Part shown: one piece after another, positions 8,029 to 14,906 of the stretch | Layout of the letters: the number at the start of each line of letters is the position of its first letter | Position numbering within the stretch: position 1 is the first letter of the stretch | IMG/VR virus record: IMGVR_UViG_3300042564_000805 | Location: 1 to 32,518 of that record | Reading direction: 5' to 3' (one strand) | Length of the DNA: 32,518 nucleotides | From: a virus | The notes under the pieces: model-generated | Databases searched by the model: none | The model's input: the letters and a program-made list of their open reading frames with translations, nothing else | Told to the model about the DNA's origin: nothing | Made by a program: the position numbers and the translations under genes

Positions 8029-8498
8029 TATGATAGGGTTACTCTTATTGAAGTTGAACTTGTCTTAACAGGTGGGTAGTATTCTAACATCTCTCCTGTA
8101 TCTTGGTTTACGGTTGTGGTCTTAGACTTACAACTCTTAGCAAATGCTTCGATGTCTTTAAGTTTTTTTGTCTCAGCATCGACGCGAGATTTTTGTTCTG
8201 CCCACGCTTTTGACTCTGAGAAGTCGTACTTAACCCCAGCCTCAACTGCCTTAACGGTAGTTCCTAGTACATCAGTTTCATTTCTGTCGTATGTTTCTAG
8301 TTCGGTAATAGCAAAGTCTTTAAGACCCTTCTCTAACTCCTCTAGCAAGAATATGTATTTTCTACATAATGCTAGGTCTTTTAGAGGTTCCCCGCCATTG
8401 TAAGCCATATCCTCAAGATACTGGCTAACAATGTTTGTTATTTCTTCTTTGTTTGCGGAGACAATTGTTGTTTTCTTTAATGTCGCTAATTCAAACAT
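8028..8498 (-). CDS. Conserved phage protein next to SSB, 156 aa
   Basis: Start placed at MFELATLKK, one base past the SSB stop, because earlier in-frame ATGs lie deep inside the SSB gene. A charged helical middle (EELEKGLKDFAITELE) is followed by AVEAGVKYDFSES and a C-terminal PPVKTSSTSIRVTL motif. Helical phage proteins ending in a PPxKxSxT-type strand are, from memory, common beside phage SSB or recombination genes, without a known biochemical role. The immediate linkage suggests a partner in replication or recombination. Confidence 0.7.
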   Translation of the reverse strand: MFELATLKKTTIVSANKEEITNIVSQYLEDMAYNGGEPLKDLALCRKYIFLLEELEKGLKDFAITELETYDRNETDVLGTTVKAVEAGVKYDFSESKAWAEQKSRVDAETKKLKDIEAFAKSCKSKTTTVNQDTGEMLEYYPPVKTSSTSIRVTLS

Positions 8499-8499
8499 A

Positions 8500-9213
8500 T
8501 TAGAAAGGAAGCAAAGAACTATCTGCTGGTTCATCAAACGAAGGTATAGATGATTCCTGCTGAGGCACTTCAATAGTGTATGAACTAACTTCTTCTGCAG
8601 CAGAGTTGTTGCTTGACTTACGTGCATTAAAATAATCCTTTAACCCATCATAATTCTTGTCAGCTAAATCACTTGCTGAAGCCTCAATAGATGCTCCAAT
8701 TTGGAATACAGGTGTACTGTATTTAACAGAACCCTTCTTTGCATCTAATGCTCCTACTACATTAACATAATTACCTAAGAAAGATTTACGATTCTCCTTT
8801 GCAAAGTCAGACCACGTCATTAAAGCCGCACCTTTAAATGAGAAATTAACAATCTCTCCATTTAATTCAGCATATAAGCTAACGTGATAATCTCCACCAG
8901 CTGAATTTACCTTAGATTTAATGTCTTGGTACAATCCATTGGCAATCTCGCCTCCTTTGAATGCGCGAACTGATAACGGCTCAGTCTTTGTAGACTTAAC
9001 TTCATTAGAATAAATACCTGACCCAGAAGCGTCGTGCCATCCTTTGATGGTAGCCATCTCATCATAATGAATAAATTTAACAGGGATAGGAAGCTTTTTG
9101 TTTTCCTTAGCTTCTTTGTCCCAATAGGTAAAACATTTTTCGTTAGAAGACCAAGATAAGTACTTCTTAACTGGCGACTGAGTTGTTGTCGCATATGCAT
9201 CTGAACGTGCCAT
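8500..9213 (-). CDS. Single-stranded DNA-binding protein (SSB-like)
   Basis: 237 residues. The body is beta-rich with aromatic residues (KYLSWSSNEKCFTYWDKEAK, FIHYDEM, GNYVNVVGALDAKKGSVKYS), as expected of a phage OB-fold protein. The C-terminus is acidic and disordered and ends SFDEPADSSLLPF, close to the classical SSB tail that recruits replication and repair partners. It would coat single strands made by the DnaB-led fork and during recombination. The leader AAACCAAACAAATAAAAAAT precedes the ATG, and its promoter lies before the small gene upstream. Confidence 0.7.
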   Translation of the reverse strand: MARSDAYATTTQSPVKKYLSWSSNEKCFTYWDKEAKENKKLPIPVKFIHYDEMATIKGWHDASGSGIYSNEVKSTKTEPLSVRAFKGGEIANGLYQDIKSKVNSAGGDYHVSLYAELNGEIVNFSFKGAALMTWSDFAKENRKSFLGNYVNVVGALDAKKGSVKYSTPVFQIGASIEASASDLADKNYDGLKDYFNARKSSNNSAAEEVSSYTIEVPQQESSIPSFDEPADSSLLPF

Positions 9214-9231
9214 ATTTTTTATTTGTTTGGT

Positions 9232-9402
9232 TTAATAATTACTAACTAATTCTTCTTGTGCTAGGATAACTATCCTAACTGTCATTCTTCTTAATTGTCT
9301 TTCGACTCTTGATTTCAATACACCTCTTCTGGTGTAGTTTTCGGGGTCTGATGCGAGTATCTCAGCCTGGCTGATTACTTCGCTGTAGCGTGTTTTTCTC
9401 AT
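9232..9402 (-). CDS. Small basic hypothetical protein, 56 aa
   Basis: Starts MRKTRYSEVISQAEILASDP and is rich in Arg (RVERQLRRMTVRIV). The longer frame starting at 9591 crosses the promoter and terminator and is rejected. This is the first gene after the promoter at 9423-9452, with a CAAACAATG start context, and it is probably transcribed with SSB. Function unknown; the helical, basic build is compatible with nucleic-acid binding. Confidence 0.65.
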   Translation of the reverse strand: MRKTRYSEVISQAEILASDPENYTRRGVLKSRVERQLRRMTVRIVILAQEELVSNY

Positions 9403-9422
9403 TGTTTGATTGATTTCTTCTA

Positions 9423-9452
9423 CAAAGTTAATAAAAACATTTATTAATACAA
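9423..9452 (-). promoter_or_regulatory. Bacteroidota-type promoter for the SSB operon
   Basis: On the minus strand TTG (9450-9452) is followed after 19 bases by TAACTTTG (9423-9430), matching TTG-N19..21-TAnnTTTG. It lies between a good terminator and the first gene of the SSB group. Confidence 0.7.
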
Positions 9453-9473
9453 CAAATAAATAAAAATATTTAC

Positions 9474-9504
9474 AAAAAAAAGATAGCCCGTATAACAGGC
9501 TACC
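9474..9504 (-). terminator. Intrinsic terminator of the leftward operon upstream of SSB
   Basis: Minus-strand stem GGTAGCCTG / CGGGCTATC (nine pairs including G-U pairs, loop TTATA), followed directly by a run of T. It ends the transcript carrying the genes at 9539-10938, just before the promoter of the SSB group. On the plus strand only four T follow, so plus-strand termination would be weak. Confidence 0.8.
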
Positions 9505-9538
9505 TTTTCGAACACACTTATGAAAATCAAATAAACAA

Positions 9539-9874
9539 CTATTTCTTGTTTGGTTGGGTAACGTACTTATATGTAACAACTTCCGCGCCATCGTAGAATT
9601 TTACTTCAGATTCTGACTTAGTGTCATTACGGTGTGCCTGCAACTCTTCTTCTAACTTAATCAATTCTCTTTTAAGCTTTGTTAAATAAAGCAGCCCATC
9701 CATCATTTCTTGTTCTAAATGAACTAACCACTCTACTGTAGATAAATCTCCTCTATCCATAGTGGTTCCATATTTATTAAGACCCACCTGAGCTCTTGCT
9801 CCAAATTCTTTTATTACCTCTAGCACAATACTGTCTATATGTACAATCTTTTCCATCTCTTTATTCAACTTCAT
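9539..9874 (-). CDS. Helical phage protein resembling NTP-pyrophosphohydrolase fold (tentative)
   Basis: 111 residues from MKLNKEMEK; an alternative ATG six codons on, right after the upstream stop, is also possible. The segment FGARAQVGLNKYGTTMDRGD, then EWLVHLEQEMMDGLLYLTKL, has the R...KYG...W..HL..E..D...Y pattern found in small phage all-alpha proteins, some of them MazG-like or dNTP-pyrophosphohydrolase related. The E..D helix could bind metal. If so it would trim the nucleotide pool; this is a pattern-based guess. It is the last gene before the terminator. Confidence 0.55.
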   Translation of the reverse strand: MKLNKEMEKIVHIDSIVLEVIKEFGARAQVGLNKYGTTMDRGDLSTVEWLVHLEQEMMDGLLYLTKLKRELIKLEEELQAHRNDTKSESEVKFYDGAEVVTYKYVTQPNKK

Positions 9875-10220
9875 ATTCTTTAAAAATTGCTGATACTTTG
9901 GTTGCACATTCTATTTTCTTATCCTCTTCTAGCAATTCTAGTTTTAATGCTATCTCGAATAGATGGTCTGCCTGTTGTGATGCATTAACGAATTGCTCTA
10001 CCACAGATATTGAATCTCCACCATCTCCAGCTTTGATTAAAGCATCAACTTGCGATTCTAATTCTTTGACTAACAGGTTAGTATATTGCTTTATCCTGTG
10101 GTAATGGAAATTAGATGGAGCTACTTTCTCATCTATAAAATCTCTTAGGGATTGACACTTTGCGTAGTAGCAAATCATATCCCTAATTTCTTGGTCATCC
10201 AAGGCTCTTTTCTTTTTCAC
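9861..10220 (-). CDS. Hypothetical helical protein, GTG start
   Basis: 119 residues, predicted all-helical, acidic C-terminal half. The start codon is GTG, preceded by the AAACCAAACAACAAC leader seen at several other starts, and it overlaps the upstream stop by four bases. No family recognised. Confidence 0.65.
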   Translation of the reverse strand: MKKKRALDDQEIRDMICYYAKCQSLRDFIDEKVAPSNFHYHRIKQYTNLLVKELESQVDALIKAGDGGDSISVVEQFVNASQQADHLFEIALKLELLEEDKKIECATKVSAIFKEYEVE

Positions 10221-10669
10221 GTTGTTGTTTGGTTTATGTATGTTTTTGCCGTTCTAATATCGAGTTTACCTCCTCGGCTTTTAAAATATTTACATATTGT
10301 ATTCAATGATATGCCTAGCATATAAGCCTCCGCAACAAATAAACTCTTTGCTTTTGACACCCATACCGCCTTGCCTCCTTTAATAAACTTCTCAATCAAT
10401 TCGGCATTAACTTTCTTTTGAGATTGCTTTACTTTCTGTCTAGTAAGGCTGTCCAAATACTCAAAATCTTCTGCCAATCTTTGATTGTTAAAGAAGGTCT
10501 TTGAACGGTTATTTCTTTTCTCCAATCCAATGAACCCGCTGTCAAGTAAGAATACTATATGAGGATAACCGCATCTTTCACATCTGTATGACTTGCCTAG
10601 TTGCCTTCTTATTAATCTCAACTCATTACTATGACCGCATACTCTACAAACAGTCCTATGGTAACTCAT
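10217..10669 (-). CDS. Zinc-ribbon plus helix-turn-helix protein
   Basis: 150 residues. N-terminal CRVCGHSNELR...YRCERCGY (two CxxC pairs within residues 8-38) is a zinc ribbon. The C-terminal part (AEAYMLGISLNTICKYFKSR, then IRTAKTYINQ) reads like a helix-turn-helix. A DNA-binding or transcription-related role is likely; the family is not recognised. It is packed between two overlapping small genes downstream of the tRNA-like element. Confidence 0.65.
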   Translation of the reverse strand: MSYHRTVCRVCGHSNELRLIRRQLGKSYRCERCGYPHIVFLLDSGFIGLEKRNNRSKTFFNNQRLAEDFEYLDSLTRQKVKQSQKKVNAELIEKFIKGGKAVWVSKAKSLFVAEAYMLGISLNTICKYFKSRGGKLDIRTAKTYINQTTT

Positions 10670-10938
10670 TACATCTTAGAGGATATTCTTCCAATAACTT
10701 CTTCTAGTATTTCCCTTGTCAAAGGCTGATGGTCAGTATCCGTGTCTTGAGAAAAGTTGGCTAACTTATTCTTTTCAGCAAGGCTTACTTTCTTAAGTAG
10801 CCATTGCAACTCATCAATTCGAGTCTTGTATTCGTCGCAACGTTCTTCGCTGACATACTTAGTTAGCTTCTCGTGGTTTGCTTCTTTGAGTTTAGCCCGC
10901 ATATTATTCATACGGTCTAGTATTATTTTCTTTATCAT
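10669..10938 (-). CDS. Coiled-coil hypothetical protein, 89 aa
   Basis: Mostly helical and charged (RMNNMRAKLKEANHEKLTKY, ELQWLLKKVSLAEKNKL), consistent with a coiled coil or helical hairpin. The ATG begins about 14 bases after the 3' end of the tRNA-like element, so the two should share a transcript. Function unknown. Confidence 0.65.
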   Translation of the reverse strand: MIKKIILDRMNNMRAKLKEANHEKLTKYVSEERCDEYKTRIDELQWLLKKVSLAEKNKLANFSQDTDTDHQPLTREILEEVIGRISSKM

Positions 10939-10951
10939 ATCTTAAATCTAG

Positions 10952-11069
10952 GGGCTGTAGCAGGGCTCGAACCTGCAAGTTTTACTTATGTAGCGAACAC
11001 CTCGTAAGGCAAAAACACATTGCGTCTACCGTCGGCAGGGGACACCCCTACCCTTCCGCCATACAGCCC
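10952..11069 (-). tRNA. Class II tRNA-like gene with expanded D loop and anticodon loop
   Basis: Minus strand. The ends pair as GGGCTGTA / TACAGCCC. The T arm is canonical (GCAGG-TTCGAGC-CCTGC), and the D arm has the Leu-like ends GGCGGAA and GGTAGACGC. AAGT-AAA-ACTT before the T arm reads as a short class II variable arm. Two parts are odd. About 23 bases inside the D loop fold as an eight-pair hairpin (GGTAGGGG-TGT-CCCCTGCC). If ATGTG / TACAT is the anticodon stem, its loop is 23 bases instead of 7. An alternative reading pairs GCAA / TTGC. No anticodon can be named safely and no CCA is encoded. It may be an altered tRNA-Leu, a pseudo-tRNA or a tRNA mimic. Confidence 0.5.
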
Positions 11070-11197
11070 GTTTTGCCGTCTTTCCGTGCTGCCAATAGCT
11101 ATCCTCACACCAACTCAGATAACTACATTTGCTCGCCTCCCTACTCACGCTGAGACTTTGCGCTTTCGGTAATATGGTGACTAACTATCCTTAAACC
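11070..11197 (-). ncRNA. GC-rich, structured transcribed spacer upstream of the tRNA-like gene
   Basis: About 130 bases with no open frame, between the promoter at 11203-11233 and the tRNA-like element. It is visibly richer in G and C than its surroundings and has local hairpin potential on the minus strand (CTCA-GCG-TGAG, and CACCA pairing with TGGTG further on). It may be a 5' leader of the tRNA-like transcript or a separate small RNA; I recognise no family. Confidence 0.35.
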
Positions 11198-11202
11198 TTA
11201 TT

Positions 11203-11233
11203 CAAAGATAGGTAAACGTTTTTATTGAGTCAA
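11203..11233 (-). promoter_or_regulatory. Promoter for the tRNA-like transcript
   Basis: Minus-strand TTG (11231-11233), 20 bases, then TATCTTTG (11203-11210). It overlaps the last codons of the gene ending at 11222 and would drive the structured spacer, the tRNA-like element and the four genes down to the terminator at 9474-9504. Confidence 0.65.
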
Positions 11234-11464
11234 GTTTTGGGACAAATAAATCTTAAACCCCCTTATTGCCCTATAAGCCGCCTGTTGCGCACGACCTTTG
11301 CTGTGAATCAATCTACCAAGATTAGTTCTAACCATATCAATGTCACTATGGCAAATAATTCCTTGCTTATACCTTACTTCTTTCGGCTCAGTATTCTTTT
11401 CAAGATATTCTGTAGCCCATTGAATGGCTTTTTCATAGTTTGAATCCTTCGCATCGTCTGCCAT
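11222..11464 (-). CDS. Hypothetical protein, 80 aa
   Basis: Starts MADDAKDSNYEKAIQWATEY; the C-terminal half is basic (GRLIHSKGRAQQAAYRAIRG). Protein-like composition over the whole length and an ATG preceded by GTAAG favour it. It overlaps the upstream frame by 91 bases, more than any other pair here, so one of the two starts or ends may be wrong. It is the last gene before the tRNA-like unit. Confidence 0.6.
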   Translation of the reverse strand: MADDAKDSNYEKAIQWATEYLEKNTEPKEVRYKQGIICHSDIDMVRTNLGRLIHSKGRAQQAAYRAIRGFKIYLSQNLTQ

Positions 11465-11631
11465 CTTACATCTACTTTATAAAAATACCATTCAAATAAT
11501 TTAATATGGGGGACAATATTATAGCGCAACTCTCTAGGAACATCCTGATATTTTTCTGCGCGGTATATGATTCCCCAGAGTTTAATATAAAAACCCCTAA
11601 CTCTGCGAAAGTTATAACGTTTGAACTCCAT
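11374..11631 (-). CDS. Hypothetical basic protein, 85 aa (overlaps neighbour by 91 bases)
   Basis: Taken from the internal ATG at MEFKRYNFRRVRGFYIKLWG, because the longer frame starts deep inside the upstream gene. Rich in aromatic and basic residues. The last 30 codons lie in another frame of the next gene and look less protein-like, so the functional part probably ends near KVDVRWQT. Function unknown. Confidence 0.45.
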   Translation of the reverse strand: MEFKRYNFRRVRGFYIKLWGIIYRAEKYQDVPRELRYNIVPHIKLFEWYFYKVDVRWQTMRRIQTMKKPFNGLQNILKRILSRKK

Positions 11632-11839
11632 CTCTGAATTTGTTGATAGTGGCGGCGTTCGTTTTAACCCATCCGTTATAGGACAGGTTAGCTTCAATTC
11701 TGTCGTTGACCGCTCCAAGTAATCGGTAGCGATAGTTTCCTGCTTTGTCATAATAGTTTACTTTAAGTTCGTTGTAGTCAACTATGCAAACCTCGTTTCC
11801 ATCAGCTGATTTATAATGCATTAATTTAATCTTCTTCAT
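11612..11839 (-). CDS. Hypothetical protein, 75 aa
   Basis: Starts MKKIKLMHYKSADGNEVCIV and is beta-rich with many Tyr and Asn. Overlaps the upstream stop by 14 bases, as is usual in this operon. No family recognised. Confidence 0.6.
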   Translation of the reverse strand: MKKIKLMHYKSADGNEVCIVDYNELKVNYYDKAGNYRYRLLGAVNDRIEANLSYNGWVKTNAATINKFRDGVQTL

Positions 11840-12014
11840 CTTCGTCGTAGGTTAATTGTTTAACTAAGTCTTCCATATAACGCGCCTTCATAGCGACGTC
11901 TTTGTTACCATTCCAAAACTCGGAGTAATGTTCGCGAGGGATAGCGTACCATAGGTCTTCATATGCGTTCCTCCAGAATACATACGGGTACAAAAAGATT
12001 GATTTATTTTGCAT
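11826..12014 (-). CDS. Hypothetical protein, 62 aa
   Basis: Chosen start is MQNKSIFLYPYVFWRNAYED, eight codons inside the longest frame, which reduces the overlap with the upstream gene to 11 bases. Aromatic N-terminal half and acidic tail (LTYDEDEED). Function unknown. Confidence 0.6.
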   Translation of the reverse strand: MQNKSIFLYPYVFWRNAYEDLWYAIPREHYSEFWNGNKDVAMKARYMEDLVKQLTYDEDEED

Positions 12015-12357
12015 AAGATAAGTTTTTAAATGAATCAATTGCTGTAAGCCAAATATCCCTCATAAGTATTTTTGTTGCTTGATTCCAAGCAATAGCAGAT
12101 GCCTCTTCTTTATCTCTATCCTTTATAATCCATTCATATCTTAGCAATATTTTATTGCCGTCAACAAGTTTGATTCTGCAAACGAATGTGGTGTTCTTGT
12201 ATTCATAATTCTCAAAAAATTCGAATGCAATTTTTATATTCTCATATCCTTTGGTTGAATTAAGAATTTCCTGTATTTCATTTATTCGCCAATTTATAAC
12301 TGGATTTAATCCTTTATAATCGGCATATGATTGTGCGTAATCTTCTTTATAGTACAT
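12004..12357 (-). CDS. Hypothetical protein, 117 aa
   Basis: Starts MYYKEDYAQSYADYKGLNPV; mixed alpha/beta with EFFENYEYKNTTFVCRIKLV. No motif or family recognised. It belongs to the run of small genes between the replication core and the tRNA-like element. Confidence 0.65.
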   Translation of the reverse strand: MYYKEDYAQSYADYKGLNPVINWRINEIQEILNSTKGYENIKIAFEFFENYEYKNTTFVCRIKLVDGNKILLRYEWIIKDRDKEEASAIAWNQATKILMRDIWLTAIDSFKNLSYAK

Positions 12358-12376
12358 TATCTTATTGTTTAAATTT

Positions 12377-12712
12377 TTAGTAATCTCTTACAAGTGAATA
12401 AGTTCCGCAGTATTCGTCTTTTTTGCCATTAACCAATGCCTCAAGGAATAAGAAAGAATCTGTGTCAAAGACCATATATTCCTCAATCCATTCCTTATTA
12501 TAATCACTCCAGATTTGCCGAATGATACTTACTGATTCGTGTTTTGTATTTTTGCATAAAAACAATCTTGTTCTTGAGCCATATCCATATTGGTCAGTGT
12601 ATTCGTAAACTTCAACAAATCCATCCCTACATTCCAAGTAATCATTTACGAATGATTCTTTTTTGTTTTCTGAATCAAGAAAAATCTTGTCACCTCTATT
12701 TAATTTTTCCAT
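12377..12712 (-). CDS. Hypothetical protein, 111 aa
   Basis: Starts MEKLNRGDKIFLDSENKKES. The opening GDKIFL and the beta-rich first half suggest a small barrel, but no family is recognised. Separated by 19 bases from the next gene and 9 from the previous one. Confidence 0.65.
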   Translation of the reverse strand: MEKLNRGDKIFLDSENKKESFVNDYLECRDGFVEVYEYTDQYGYGSRTRLFLCKNTKHESVSIIRQIWSDYNKEWIEEYMVFDTDSFLFLEALVNGKKDEYCGTYSLVRDY

Positions 12713-12721
12713 AGTTTTTAT

Positions 12722-12961
12722 TTAAGCGAAAGGTGCGGGCTTTGGATTTCCATAATTCACTTCGTAATACTGATTAGCATCATCGTGAGCTAATATCTGA
12801 TAGTCTAAATAACCATAATTATAAGCATCCTCTATCTGCTCTCTTTCCACCTTTAATAATGATTCAATCTTATCTTCAATCATCCTTGGTGTATCTAAAT
12901 CCATCGGGAATGTCATCCTTGTCCATTCCATCATTTGTTGCATTGCTGTTTTATTTGCCAT
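12722..12961 (-). CDS. Small phage protein of the EKEQ/YYxxTYG-type paralogue group
   Basis: 79 residues. N-terminal helix MANKTAMQQMMEW, a central LLKVEREQIEDAYNYGYLDY and a C-terminal NQYYEVNYG. The same layout (start helix, E-K/R-EQ motif, YY..TYG near the end) recurs in the next gene and in the one at 14280-14519, so these look like divergent paralogues. Role unknown. Confidence 0.65.
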   Translation of the reverse strand: MANKTAMQQMMEWTRMTFPMDLDTPRMIEDKIESLLKVEREQIEDAYNYGYLDYQILAHDDANQYYEVNYGNPKPAPFA

Positions 12962-13196
12962 AAGTTTCGTTGTAAATATCTTCCAATGATTCGTTAATAT
13001 GAACTATTCCAGTCCAACTGCATTCTGCCTTATTTAACACTTTACTGGCAAAATCTAGCTTCTGCTCTTTCTCCATTTGTTTGGCTTGTTCAATTTCATC
13101 TTTATGGTCATAATAGAATGTCAATGCTTGAAATTCATTGTGTTTTCTTGCAAGTTGTTCAACTAACCATTCTACTGCTGTTTGTTTATCCTTCAT
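12951..13196 (-). CDS. Small phage protein of the EKEQ/YNETYG-type paralogue group
   Basis: 81 residues. MKDKQTAVEWLVEQLARKHN at the start, AKQMEKEQKLDFASK in the middle and DIYNETYGK at the end. From memory, KQTAVEWL...MEKEQ...YNETYG proteins are frequent in phages of Bacteroidota, with no assigned role. It overlaps both neighbours by about ten bases. Confidence 0.7.
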   Translation of the reverse strand: MKDKQTAVEWLVEQLARKHNEFQALTFYYDHKDEIEQAKQMEKEQKLDFASKVLNKAECSWTGIVHINESLEDIYNETYGK

Positions 13197-13824
13197 TATT
13201 TTCTTCTTTAAATTCAGTTACATAACTATAATCTGTTTGGTAGTTTGTCTTGTTCTCGATTGAGTACACCGACATATCAATCTGATAGCCTGGGTTCTTA
13301 TCAATGCGATTGTAAGTCCAAGCGTTATCCATCCAAATGATTCTGTTGTTTGGGTAGATAAAGTAATTGCCATTGTCCATCTTAAAAACGTGACCACACT
13401 TGTGCTCAGGTGTCTCTGAGAAGTTAGTGTCTAACATACCCTTGTTCTCAAATGCCCAGTCTAGCGTAAACAAGTAAGTGCCTTGTCTTTTAACGCCTGA
13501 TATAGATATTAAATCCGCTTTTAATCCTGACATCCTTGCTCTAACTTGAACATCCACATATGAGCTAAAGCAGTCCCAGTACATATACTCTGTAACAGGT
13601 AGCTCTTCAGCATCTTTTCTCCAGCAGAATGCGTGGATAGGTCGACGTGTCCAATTAACTCCGTTCTCAAGGAATGCTTCGAACAAAGGAATTCTTTTCT
13701 CTATAGATGCTACTGAGTGTACATCGCATAGCGTGTATTCTCCGTGACCTTTAGTGTGGTTGAACAAGAACTCATTGCGGATGAAACAAGTTAGTGTTGG
13801 GATGTTATGATTCAGGTATGGCAT
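13186..13824 (-). CDS. Conserved hypothetical phage protein, 212 aa
   Basis: Starts MPYLNHNIPTLTCFIRNEFL, then FNHTKGHGEYTLCDVHSVAS; rich in aromatic residues and beta-strands (GNYFIYPNNRIIWMDNAWTY). It is the largest gene of the surrounding small-gene run. I believe close relatives occur in other phages, but no catalytic motif is visible and no function is assigned. Confidence 0.7.
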   Translation of the reverse strand: MPYLNHNIPTLTCFIRNEFLFNHTKGHGEYTLCDVHSVASIEKRIPLFEAFLENGVNWTRRPIHAFCWRKDAEELPVTEYMYWDCFSSYVDVQVRARMSGLKADLISISGVKRQGTYLFTLDWAFENKGMLDTNFSETPEHKCGHVFKMDNGNYFIYPNNRIIWMDNAWTYNRIDKNPGYQIDMSVYSIENKTNYQTDYSYVTEFKEENNEG

Positions 13825-13837
13825 TTGTTTTTTATAT

Positions 13838-13993
13838 TTATACTATGTCTTTAATTAGATTACACTTAGAGCAAATGAACCATTCTTTTCTATCTAACCC
13901 CATGCCTAGAAAATAACCATTAGAGAACAACTTTTTTTTGTTGCACCAATTGCACGTCATTTTTTTCGGTATTTTAACTTCTTTATTTTCCAT
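13838..13993 (-). CDS. Small zinc-ribbon protein, 51 aa
   Basis: MENKEVKIPKKMTCNWCNKK opens a ribbon completed by FICSKCNLIKDIV: two CxxC pairs 27 residues apart, with a basic stretch between. A treble-clef or zinc-ribbon fold that binds nucleic acid or protein is likely. It sits alone with short spacers on both sides. Confidence 0.7.
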   Translation of the reverse strand: MENKEVKIPKKMTCNWCNKKKLFSNGYFLGMGLDRKEWFICSKCNLIKDIV

Positions 13994-14008
13994 TATTTTG
14001 TTGTTTAG

Positions 14009-14293
14009 TTATCCCTTCCACACAATACTCTTTTTAATTTCTTCTTCTCTAAATTCGATATGTTTTTGTGCTTTTTCAATAGATGTAAATCTTGTGCCTT
14101 CGGTAGTTCCATATACTCTATAAAACTGAACTTCTATCCATGATTTAAAAGTCATCCATAAAAATTTTTCTATTACTAATTCCTCTACATGATAAGTTAA
14201 TTCATACTCAATTTCAGGTATCCAATTTGCTATTCCTTTTGTGTTTTCTGACAACACAGGAACTTTTGTTTCTATTATTCTATATCTTTCCAT
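14009..14293 (-). CDS. Hypothetical protein, 94 aa
   Basis: Starts MERYRIIETKVPVLSENTKG. Alternating strands, then a charged C-terminal helix (SIEKAQKHIEFREEEIKKSI). No family recognised. Overlaps the upstream gene by 14 bases. Confidence 0.6.
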   Translation of the reverse strand: MERYRIIETKVPVLSENTKGIANWIPEIEYELTYHVEELVIEKFLWMTFKSWIEVQFYRVYGTTEGTRFTSIEKAQKHIEFREEEIKKSIVWKG

Positions 14294-14519
14294 AAGTTTT
14301 ATTGTAATATTGTTCTGCTTCTTCCATAAGAATATCTGTACCTGTTTTACTCATATCTACCTGATGTAAGTGCATAGCAAATTTTATTATCTGCTCTTTC
14401 TCCATTTGTAACAATTCTTTTGCTTTCATTACACAATCCATAGGAGTACAGTCTGAATCTATCCAATTAATTAAATGCTCCATTGCAGTTAGTTTTTCTG
14501 CCGTTTGCTTATTTTCCAT
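14280..14519 (-). CDS. Small phage protein of the EKEQ/YYNKTYG-type paralogue group
   Basis: 79 residues. AMEHLINWIDSDCTP near the start, AKELLQMEKEQIIKFAMHLH in the middle and EQYYNKTYGKI at the end. Clearly related in layout to the two genes at 12722-13196, so the group has at least three members in this operon. Function unknown. Confidence 0.7.
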   Translation of the reverse strand: MENKQTAEKLTAMEHLINWIDSDCTPMDCVMKAKELLQMEKEQIIKFAMHLHQVDMSKTGTDILMEEAEQYYNKTYGKI

Positions 14520-14706
14520 TTACAATATCTTTTAATTGTTTCCAAATAGACTCAGATTTCTCTCCCCAGTAATGGTCGCACTTACCATCTTTGTCGACAG
14601 GTGGTATCAAGAAATAAGCCTGATATTCATCTGCCTTAGCGGTAAACCGATAGCACTTCTCTTTGTGTGGGCAATCTTTCCCGCTGCATTTACAGATGTC
14701 GCTCAT
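14509..14706 (-). CDS. Cys-rich zinc-binding small protein, 65 aa
   Basis: The N-terminus MSDICKCSGKDCPHKEKCYR has four Cys and a His within 18 residues, and a further Cys-x-His-Tyr-Trp follows (CDHYWGEK). Small proteins with this Cys pattern are common in phages. Metal binding is likely, the partner unknown. Confidence 0.7.
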   Translation of the reverse strand: MSDICKCSGKDCPHKEKCYRFTAKADEYQAYFLIPPVDKDGKCDHYWGEKSESIWKQLKDIVNGK

Positions 14707-14906
14707 TTGAAGTATTGTTTAATTGACCACCAAATAATCATTCTAAGCATAGACCTTTTCTTCTTTGGAGATAACTCAAGGAAATCAGCCTTAACTACAA
14801 ATATTTCCTTGGGGATTGCCCACTTGTCGGCATCTATATCTATTTCTTCCCCTATATAATGACCTACTTTATGAGTAGTCATATTGTAAGATTTATACCA
14901 TTTCAT
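14703..14906 (-). CDS. Hypothetical protein, 67 aa
   Basis: Starts MKWYKSYNMTTHKVGHYIGE and ends in a basic/aromatic tail (SPKKKRSMLRMIIWWSIKQY). ATGA overlap with the next start. No family recognised. Confidence 0.6.
   Translation of the reverse strand: MKWYKSYNMTTHKVGHYIGEEIDIDADKWAIPKEIFVVKADFLELSPKKKRSMLRMIIWWSIKQYFK

Noticed and set aside
9232-9591. Longer version of the gene upstream of SSB
   Set aside because: Starting at 9591 would place a terminator and the promoter inside the coding region. The ATG at 9402 fits the leader and the remaining protein.
10952-11069. tmRNA (ssrA)
   Set aside because: Only 118 bases, with a D-arm and variable arm and no tag reading frame or pseudoknot series.
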